A stretch of DNA of 10,433 nucleotides, taken from JBBRSC01 sp038245795. Lineage in GTDB: Bacteria > Actinomycetota > Acidimicrobiia > Acidimicrobiales > Microtrichaceae. The notes under the pieces are model-generated. The model was not told the DNA's origin and did no database searches. It saw only the letters and a program-made list of their open reading frames with translations. Numbering within the stretch: position 1 is the first letter of the stretch; the number at the start of each line of letters is the position of its first letter. Location: contig JBBRSC010000107.1 in assembly GCA_038245795.1 (NCBI GenBank), positions 1 through 10,433 of the forward strand, written 5' to 3'. A program made the translations under genes and the position numbers. Shown piece by piece: positions 6,119 to 10,433 of this stretch.

Positions 6119-7244
6119 GGGTGTGCACGATCTCGACGAGATCACGCTGGTCGTTCATCACCTGATCGATGTCCTTGTAGGCCCGCGGGTCTTCGTCGAT
6201 CAGTCGAGTTGCGTCGGCGTCGTTCAAAGTCTTGCCGACCATCTGAGCGCGAAAGCCATCGAGATCGAGTTCGCGACGAGCTCGCCCTCGCGAGAGTCGA
6301 CGGCCCGCACCGTGGGAGCTGGAGTGATAGCTGGCAGCGCTTCCCTTCCCCCGAACGATGTAGGACCGCGTGCCCATCGACCCCGGGATCACTCCGAAGT
6401 CACCGGTTCGGGCACGGATCGCACCCTTGCGCGTCACCCAGACGTTGTGCCCGTCGTGGTGTTCGAGCTCGCAGAAGTTGTGATGACAGTTGATGCGAGA
6501 CACCGCCACAAACAGCTGGCCGAGAAACACGCCCAACTGATCGATGACCGCGTCGACCATCGCGTCACGGTTGGTTGCGGCGTAGTCCTGCGCCCACAGC
6601 ATCGCAGCGATGTACTCGTCGAATTCGGAAGTGCCCTCGACCAGGTAGGCGAGATCAGGATCGTCGAGTTCGATGAAATACTGCTTCATCAGACCCTTCG
6701 CTGCCTCGATGTGAACGGTCGCGAGCTGATTGCCGATACCTCGGGATCCTGAATGAAGCACGATCCACACGTGATCGCGCTCGTCGAGACAGACCTCGAC
6801 AAAGTGATTTCCCGAACCCAGCGATCCGAGCTGCGTGCCCGCCGTGTGCTCCTGCTTCTGGGACAACTCAACGCGGGGATCTGCCAAGAGTTCACTCGCC
6901 CTATCGGCAACTCGCCCATGACCACGACCGACGCCCGCGGGAACCGCCATGGCAATCAGCGAATGCAGGCCAGAAAGATCGTCCGGAAGGTCGCCGGAGG
7001 TGAACGGAGTCTCGACGGCTGCAATGCCGCACCCGATATCGACGCCGACGGCCGAGGGGATGACAGCGCCAGTGGTCGCCAGAACCGAACCGATAGTGGC
7101 GCCCTTACCGATATGGGCGTCGGCCATCAGTGCGACGTGCCCATGGATGAACGGCAGGGAAGCAGCGCGCTGCGCCTGATCGATCGTGGCGATCTCGATG
7201 TCGGACGCCCATGACACGACGTTGCCGACGCGGGTCGGGCTCAT
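6087..7244 (-). CDS. rtcB: RNA-splicing ligase RtcB
   Basis: The product is a 385-residue GTP- and metal-dependent RNA ligase that joins 2',3'-cyclic phosphate or 3'-phosphate ends to 5'-OH ends. It resembles the short bacterial (E. coli-like) form. Key residues are in place: Asp69 and Cys72 in VDIGCG, His147 in GSGNHFVEV, His164 in LHSGSRGIGN, His254-His255 in NCHHN for metal binding, and His311 in SSHGAGR, the histidine that is guanylylated. The C-terminal RAYKDIDQVM...DLVEIVHTLTQVLNYKG is also typical. The ATG at 7244 has GAGGAG 6 nt upstream (7251-7256) and yields the normal length; the frame is open for 108 further codons upstream, but that stretch looks non-coding. There is no rtcA, rtcR or archease gene in view, so it is likely an RNA repair enzyme standing alone here. 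Confidence 0.96.
   Translation of the reverse strand: MSPTRVGNVVSWASDIEIATIDQAQRAASLPFIHGHVALMADAHIGKGATIGSVLATTGAVIPSAVGVDIGCGIAAVETPFTSGDLPDDLSGLHSLIAMAVPAGVGRGHGRVADRASELLADPRVELSQKQEHTAGTQLGSLGSGNHFVEVCLDERDHVWIVLHSGSRGIGNQLATVHIEAAKGLMKQYFIELDDPDLAYLVEGTSEFDEYIAAMLWAQDYAATNRDAMVDAVIDQLGVFLGQLFVAVSRINCHHNFCELEHHDGHNVWVTRKGAIRARTGDFGVIPGSMGTRSYIVRGKGSAASYHSSSHGAGRRLSRGRARRELDLDGFRAQMVGKTLNDADATRLIDEDPRAYKDIDQVMNDQRDLVEIVHTLTQVLNYKGV
6090..6125. terminator. Inverted repeat across the sigma/rtcB stop codons
   Basis: CACACCCT at 6090-6097 is the exact reverse complement of AGGGTGTG at 6118-6125, with a 20-nt loop. It spans the region where the sigma factor gene and rtcB overlap tail to tail. 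It could serve as a weak bidirectional transcription end, but there is no T-run on either side and the bases are also constrained by two coding frames. Confidence 0.25.
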
Positions 7245-7250
7245 TGGTGA

Positions 7251-7256
7251 CTCCTC
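7251..7256 (-). promoter_or_regulatory. Ribosome binding site of rtcB
   Basis: On the minus strand GAGGAG lies 6 nt before the ATG at 7244. It decides the rtcB start against the much longer open frame upstream. Confidence 0.8.
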
Positions 7257-7333
7257 GGGTGGAGCGCCATCGAAGCACAGACGTCCCGACACGAGCGATC
7301 GAGTTTGTCTCGCGCACCGCGAATCCGACCCGC

Positions 7334-7378
7334 CTGGCAGCGAAATCGCGCCGCTTTCGGTCCTGATTTCGCTGCCAG
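7334..7378. repeat. Perfect 14-bp inverted repeat between rtcB and crotonase gene
   Basis: CTGGCAGCGAAATC at 7334-7347 is repeated as its exact reverse complement GATTTCGCTGCCAG at 7365-7378, with a 17-bp spacer; the arm centres are 31 bp (about three helical turns) apart. It lies in the middle of the 178-bp divergent region, 90 bp from the rtcB start and 45 bp from the crotonase start. No T-run follows either arm, so it is not an ordinary intrinsic terminator. It could be a two-site operator for a dimeric regulator of either gene, or an RNA stem-loop in the crotonase leader. I find no second copy in the window. Confidence 0.8.
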
Positions 7379-7410
7379 AACGGTGGTTGGGGCACAGGGA
7401 ATCGAAGTGT

Positions 7411-7415
7411 AAGGA
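7411..7415 (+). promoter_or_regulatory. Ribosome binding site of crotonase gene
   Basis: AAGGA lies 7 nt before the ATG at 7423 and supports that start over upstream in-frame codons, which would extend the protein far past the normal crotonase length. Confidence 0.7.
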
Positions 7416-7422
7416 TTCGACC

Positions 7423-8187
7423 ATGGCCCCAACCAACGACGTCATCCTCACCGAAACCGCCAACGCGGTACTGACGATGACGTTCAACCGACCCGACAAA
7501 CTCAACGCCTTCGACACCGGGATGTATCGAGCCGTCGCCGAAGCTCTCCACGCGGCCTCGATCGACAACGACGTCTCAGCGGTGGTGTTGACGGGCGCCG
7601 GTCGGGCGTTCAGCGCCGGCCAAGACCTCGACGAGATGGCACTGCTGGCGACCGGCGTGTCCTCTGACTCAGGGTTCCCCGACCTCCTCGACGCTCTTCA
7701 ATCGTTCGACAAGCCGCTGCTGTGCGCCGTCAACGGTCTGGGGATCGGAATCGGCTTCACGTTGCTCGCCCATTGCGACATCGTGATCGTGTCGACCGAC
7801 GCACGATTCCGGGTGCCCTTCGCTCCCCTCGGCGTGCCTCCAGAGGCGGCGAGTAGCTATCTCTTCCCCCTCCGGATGGGATGGCAGCGAGCGGCGCTCG
7901 TGTTGCTGACCGGCGACTGGGTGAGCGCAGCCGAGACCGTCGAGTGGGGCTTGGCGCTCGAAGCGGTCGCCCCTGAACAAGTCGTCGCACGGGCGCAAGA
8001 GTTGGCCGAGCGCATTGCGACCTCTCCGCTCGGTGCGCTGCGCGCCATCAAGACAGCACTGCTGGCGGGGCAACGAGACGCCATCTCGGCGGCAAGGGCT
8101 CGCGAAGACGCTGCCTTTACGACGCTCCTCGGCAGCGCCGCGACGCTCGGGGCCCTCGACCGTTTTGGGGAATCAGGCGAGGTCTGA
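7423..8187 (+). CDS. Enoyl-CoA hydratase/isomerase family protein
   Basis: The product is a 254-residue crotonase-fold enzyme acting on acyl-CoA thioesters, with a normal length. The CoA-binding and oxyanion-hole parts are visible: FNRPDKLNAF (21-30), GRAFSAGQDLDEM (60-72) and AVNGLGIGIGF (102-112). The segment after the second oxyanion loop reads FAPLGVPPEAASSYLFP (133-149). A glutamate here (Glu141) sits as in peroxisomal-type delta3,delta2-enoyl-CoA isomerases (ECI2/PECI-like), while the second glutamate typical of hydratases is not obvious, so an isomerase role in the oxidation of unsaturated fatty acids is somewhat more likely than hydration. The exact substrate cannot be told. The gene is divergent from rtcB, sharing a region with a 14-bp inverted repeat, and ends only 15 bp from the convergent SRPBCC gene. 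Its ATG start is supported by AAGGA at 7411. Confidence 0.9.
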   Translation: MAPTNDVILTETANAVLTMTFNRPDKLNAFDTGMYRAVAEALHAASIDNDVSAVVLTGAGRAFSAGQDLDEMALLATGVSSDSGFPDLLDALQSFDKPLLCAVNGLGIGIGFTLLAHCDIVIVSTDARFRVPFAPLGVPPEAASSYLFPLRMGWQRAALVLLTGDWVSAAETVEWGLALEAVAPEQVVARAQELAERIATSPLGALRAIKTALLAGQRDAISAARAREDAAFTTLLGSAATLGALDRFGESGEV

Positions 8188-8202
8188 TCCACGGGTCTGC
8201 GT

Positions 8203-8694
8203 CTACTCCTCGTCGAGGATCGCGTCGATCTGCGTCATGGCAGCGGCAAGGCCTTCTTCCATGCCCATCTCGATCATCTGTTGCATCGCTTCGGGCGACG
8301 GGTAGCGCGATTCCATCGACATCGAGGTCCTACCGCTGGGCAGTTCGGCGAACGTGACAGTGAACTCGACGGTCGGAAGATCATCGTTGACATTGCCTTC
8401 TGCGTCGGCAAAACCATCCGCCAAATCAAGGCGGTGCGGCTCATCGACGTCGAGCACCCGCCACCAACCATGGTGCTGCTCACCCTCGGGGCTGGTCATG
8501 AAGTAGCTGACCTTGCCTCCCTTGGTGAGGTCGTGCTCGACCACGGTGGCCGGGTAGGTCGGCGGACCCCACCAGCGTTCCAGCTTGCGAGGATTCGCCC
8601 ACAGGCTCCATACCTTGGCAATCGGAGCGTCCCATTCGCTCACCACGGTCATGGTGCAGGCGGCTTGATCCTTGAGAACTTGGGTCACGGTCAT
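8203..8694 (-). CDS. AHSA1-type SRPBCC domain protein
   Basis: The product is a 163-residue protein of the AHSA1 (Aha1 C-terminal-like) branch of the SRPBCC superfamily. The hallmark features are near the front: VVSEWDAPIAKVWSLWANPRKLERWWGPPTYP (residues 17-48), with the family's 'P...vw..w.dp..l..WwgP' pattern, then HHGWWRVLDVDEPHRLDLADGF and a C-terminal amphipathic helix ending in DEE. Ligand and reaction are unknown. The ATG at 8694 overlaps the stop of the arsR-type gene as TGATG, and no ribosome site precedes it, so translation is probably coupled to the repressor. ArsR plus AHSA1 pairs are very common in actinobacteria and other bacteria, in which the repressor is expected to control both genes. 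A second, different SRPBCC protein lies at 3870-4349; they are not close copies. Confidence 0.9.
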   Translation of the reverse strand: MTVTQVLKDQAACTMTVVSEWDAPIAKVWSLWANPRKLERWWGPPTYPATVVEHDLTKGGKVSYFMTSPEGEQHHGWWRVLDVDEPHRLDLADGFADAEGNVNDDLPTVEFTVTFAELPSGRTSMSMESRYPSPEAMQQMIEMGMEEGLAAAMTQIDAILDEE

Positions 8695-9062
8695 CAGTTG
8701 TCACTTTCTGTTTGAGGTGGTTGGTCGGGTTCGGCGAGTAGGTCGCCAAAACGTTGGAGACGATCGCGCCAGATGATCTCGAACTCATCGAGCAACGTGT
8801 TGACATCGCGGATGGTGTCGATCTGGCCACGAACCATCCGTTCGCGACCGCGTTGGTGTTTGGTGATGAGGTCGGCGCGCTCGAGGATGGCGACGTGCTT
8901 TTGCACCGCTGCAAAGCTCATCGGGTAGCGGCGAGCGAGATCTGAGACGGAGTGTTCACCGCGCAACACGACTCGCACGATGTCGCGACGAGTCGGGTCG
9001 GCGAGGGCGTGAAACAGACGATCTGTCCGCTCCGCTTCATCAACCTTCGTATCTACAACCAT
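8694..9062 (-). CDS. ArsR family winged-helix transcriptional repressor
   Basis: The product is a 122-residue DNA-binding protein of the ArsR family. Residues 13-34 give the entry helix (TDRLFHALADPTRRDIVRVVLR), and 37-67 the helix-turn-helix and wing (HSVSDLARRYPMSFAAVQKHVAILERADLI), with the usual 'S..aVqkHl..Le.agLi' recognition pattern. There are no cysteine metal ligands in the helix-turn-helix, so it is not an arsenic or heavy-metal sensor of the classic type; it belongs to the subgroup paired with SRPBCC proteins. The ATG at 9062 lies inside a perfect 24-bp palindrome, and a strong promoter ends 8 nt upstream, so the mRNA is probably leaderless and autorepressed. The C-terminal 15 residues are Glu, Pro and Gln rich and probably disordered. 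Confidence 0.94.
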   Translation of the reverse strand: MVVDTKVDEAERTDRLFHALADPTRRDIVRVVLRGEHSVSDLARRYPMSFAAVQKHVAILERADLITKHQRGRERMVRGQIDTIRDVNTLLDEFEIIWRDRLQRFGDLLAEPDQPPQTESDN

Positions 9063-9074
9063 ATGGTTGTAGAT
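9051..9074. promoter_or_regulatory. Perfect 24-bp palindromic operator over the arsR-type start codon
   Basis: The half-site ATCTACAACCAT (9051-9062) is followed directly by its exact reverse complement (9063-9074). It covers the repressor's ATG (9060-9062 on the minus strand), the expected transcription start, and four bases of the -10 element. A perfect palindrome of this length next to an ArsR-family gene is best read as the repressor's own operator. Bound protein would block the polymerase at the promoter. Confidence 0.85.
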
Positions 9075-9099
9075 TACCGAGCGGACCTGCCCGAGTCAA
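9071..9099 (-). promoter_or_regulatory. Housekeeping-type promoter, probably leaderless, for arsR-AHSA1
   Basis: On the minus strand TTGACT (9099-9094) and TAATCT (9076-9071) are separated by exactly 17 bp, a good match to -35 TTGACA and -10 TATAAT. The -10 ends 8 nt before the A of the ATG at 9062, so transcription should start at or within two bases of the start codon. No ribosome site is present, which agrees with a leaderless mRNA. Confidence 0.75.
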
Positions 9100-9230
9100 G
9101 CAAGTCGCAGGACCCACCGGGCAGCACGAGCCGAGTGAGGTTCGGCCCGCAGGTCGCGTTGGACGGCGACGTTGGTATCGACGCGAACTCGCTGACCATC
9201 ACGGGCCGGAAACGGGTTACGGCGTGAGAT

Positions 9231-10124
9231 CTACCGGATGGGTTCTGGTGCCGGGGGTGCAATCTGGCGCTCCGCCCTGAGGCCGTTCGTCGCCCGCGAC
9301 GCGCCGATCAGGTCGGCGGCGTTGGCGCTGCGGATCCTTCCGATGACCAGCGCCATGATGAAGGTCAGAGCGCCTGCAGCGACGACCAGTGTGCCGATGG
9401 CATCCAGCTGCGGCGTCGGTCGACGAGTAGCCATGGACAAGATGACCAACGGTAACGTCGTGTCGTTCGGCCCGCCGAGCCGGGCCGACATCAGCACGTC
9501 ATCGAACGAGAAGGCCGCCACCAACAGTCCGGCAGACACCATGGCGGGGGCAACATGGGGTAGCACGATGTGTCGGACCACACGCAACGGTGATGCGCCC
9601 AGATCAGCCGCTGACTCTTCGAGCAGCCGGTCCAGGCCACCGAGTCGAGTACTGACGACGACGACCACGTAGCCGGATAGCAACGCCGTGTGGCCGAACC
9701 ACATCGTCCACGTACTGAAGCGAACCCCGGCGAGGGGGAACACCACCCCGAGCGCAACCGCCAGCACCAACTCAGGCGTCGCTATTCGCGCAGTGGCTAG
9801 CGCCAGGACCGCTGCTTGGAATCGAGGGTGTCGTCGAACAACCAACGCCGCAACGCTGCCGATGCTTCCGGCGCTGAGGCCGACAAGAATCGCGAGCCGG
9901 GCACTGCGGCCAGCGGCAGAAATGACCGCGTCGTTGTCGAACGCCAGTCGGTACCACTGTGTGGTGAAGCCGGTCCATCGAGCGGTCAACGTGTTTTCAT
10001 TTGCACTACTGACGAGCAGTTGCGCGATCGGGGCGTACAACAACATGAGCGCCACTGCGAGGGCGCTGCCGCTCACCCATCCGACTCGCCGGCGATCGCT
10101 GGAATTTCTTGGACCCTTCGCCAC
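9231..10124 (-). CDS. ABC transporter permease, PotC-like (spermidine/putrescine type)
   Basis: The product is a 297-residue inner-membrane permease of the MetI/PotC superfamily. There are about six hydrophobic segments, near residues 17-39, 76-96, 103-131, 140-158, 193-212 and 244-262. The EAA loop that contacts the ATPase is visible at about 169-195 (EESAADLGASPLRVVRHIVLP, with the conserved Gly and 'I.LP'). GTG at 10124 is chosen because GGAG (10133-10136) lies 8 nt upstream and the codon begins 1 nt after the stop of the preceding permease; the longer open frame overlaps that gene. The arrangement with two permeases fits a PotB-PotC pair in an operon that also needs an ATPase and a binding protein, which are not in the window. 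Substrate could be a polyamine, or iron or thiamine as in related systems. The C-terminal tail is Pro and Ala rich. Confidence 0.88.
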   Translation of the reverse strand: MAKGPRNSSDRRRVGWVSGSALAVALMLLYAPIAQLLVSSANENTLTARWTGFTTQWYRLAFDNDAVISAAGRSARLAILVGLSAGSIGSVAALVVRRHPRFQAAVLALATARIATPELVLAVALGVVFPLAGVRFSTWTMWFGHTALLSGYVVVVVSTRLGGLDRLLEESAADLGASPLRVVRHIVLPHVAPAMVSAGLLVAAFSFDDVLMSARLGGPNDTTLPLVILSMATRRPTPQLDAIGTLVVAAGALTFIMALVIGRIRSANAADLIGASRATNGLRAERQIAPPAPEPIR

Positions 10125-10125
10125 G

Positions 10126-10433
10126 TCATCGACTCCGACGCGTTGCGAATCTGGCGGCAATTCCCCCAAGTGCAGCCAACGACAGAATGAGCACCGCAAT
10201 CGCCCCACCCAGCGGCTTGTCCCGCCCAGCGGCCTGATCGTTCAACAGGTTGCCGAGGAGCAGCACCCTGCCTCCACCGAGCACGGCTGGCACGATGTAT
10301 TCGCCGATTGCGAGCACCCCGACGAGCACCGCGCCGGTGACGATCCCGGGGCGAGCCATCGGAAGCACCACGGTTCGGGTGATGCGCCGAGGGGCCGCGC
10401 CGAGGTCCGCTGCTGCGTCGGTGAGACGATCGT
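10126..10433 (-). CDS. ABC transporter permease, PotB-like (5' part outside window)
   Basis: Only the last 101 residues are visible; the frame is open to the right edge of the window, so the start and most membrane helices lie beyond it. The fragment begins in the EAA loop (DAAADLGAAPRRITRTVVLPMARPG), then two helices flank GEYIVPAVLGGGRVLLLGNLLND, a stretch typical of PotB-type permeases (compare the family's 'G.f..p.llGG....igNli...'), and ends RRSR. It is the upstream partner of the PotC-like permease; its TGA is separated by one base from that gene's GTG, so the two are probably translated together and form a heterodimeric channel. The ATPase and binding-protein genes presumably lie further right. 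Confidence 0.88.
   Translation of the reverse strand, partial: DRLTDAAADLGAAPRRITRTVVLPMARPGIVTGAVLVGVLAIGEYIVPAVLGGGRVLLLGNLLNDQAAGRDKPLGGAIAVLILSLAALGGIAARFATRRSR
10133..10136 (-). promoter_or_regulatory. Ribosome binding site of the PotC-like permease
   Basis: On the minus strand GGAG lies within the last codons of the upstream permease, 8 nt before the GTG at 10124. It supports that start over any upstream codon. Confidence 0.55.

Noticed and set aside
7387..7415. TTGGGG, 17 bp, TAAGGA as a promoter for the crotonase gene
   Set aside because: The -10 match is poor and the same bases act better as a Shine-Dalgarno sequence for ATG 7423.
7186..7422. In-frame N-terminal extension of the crotonase
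   Set aside because: The normal family length begins at 7423 with AAGGA upstream; the extension overlaps the start of rtcB and includes the inverted repeat.
7245..7568. In-frame N-terminal extension of RtcB (108 codons)
   Set aside because: RtcB of normal length starts at 7244 with GAGGAG 6 nt upstream; the extension overlaps the divergent crotonase gene and its sequence is not RtcB-like.
8952..9227. Plus-strand open frame of 91 codons across the arsR-type start
   Set aside because: It is antisense to the repressor and its promoter, with no ribosome site and no recognisable domain.
9100..9230. Possible terminator or small gene between the permease and the arsR-type gene
   Set aside because: Only a 5-bp stem (GCCGA at 9130-9134 with TCGGC at 9142-9146) without a T-run; too weak to call. 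I see no other feature there besides the promoter.
10126..10129. ATG within ATGA at the end of the PotB-like gene as the start of the next permease
   Set aside because: That ATG is in a different frame that soon hits a stop; GTG at 10124 is in the correct frame.

Overview
This window comes from a high-GC bacterium. Gene style points to an actinobacterium: GTG and TTG starts, ATGA and TGATG stop/start overlaps, a probable leaderless promoter, and an ECF42-type sigma factor paired with a DGPF protein. A member of the Acidimicrobiia is my guess, but the sequence alone does not prove it. I see no tRNA, rRNA, CRISPR array, insertion sequence or phage gene. It reads as a compact chromosomal region with very short intergenic gaps.

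Layout from left to right. (1) 1-2229 (+): most of an ATP-dependent RNA helicase HrpB, missing its N-terminus. (2) 2351-3873 (+): a probable three-gene operon with a four-helix DUF4405 membrane protein, a 115-residue membrane-anchored protein of unknown function that overlaps it by ATGA, and a YkgJ-type CxxCxxCC metal-binding protein. (3) 3870-4349 (-): an SRPBCC-fold protein, convergent with the YkgJ gene; their stop codons share one CTAG. (4) 4396-6118 (+): a DGPF/YCII protein and an ECF42-type sigma factor with a long C-terminal helical extension, overlapping as TTGA, preceded by a sequence matching the promoter type reported for ECF42. (5) 6087-7244 (-): RNA ligase RtcB, its 3' end overlapping the sigma gene by 32 bp. 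(6) 7423-8187 (+): a crotonase-fold enoyl-CoA hydratase/isomerase, divergent from rtcB across a region carrying a perfect 14-bp inverted repeat. (7) 8203-9062 (-): an ArsR repressor followed by an AHSA1/SRPBCC protein, with a well-formed promoter and a perfect 24-bp palindrome over the repressor start codon. (8) 9231-10433 (-): two permeases of a spermidine/putrescine-type ABC importer, the upstream one cut by the window edge.

Two self-contained regulatory units stand out: DGPF plus ECF42 sigma with a self-type promoter, and ArsR plus SRPBCC with a start-codon operator. Each has an SRPBCC-fold gene within or beside it. RtcB and the helicase are RNA-metabolism genes with no visible partner here. 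I do not see a clearly undescribed multi-gene system. The least explained items are the 115-residue protein between DUF4405 and YkgJ, and the inverted repeat between rtcB and the crotonase gene.
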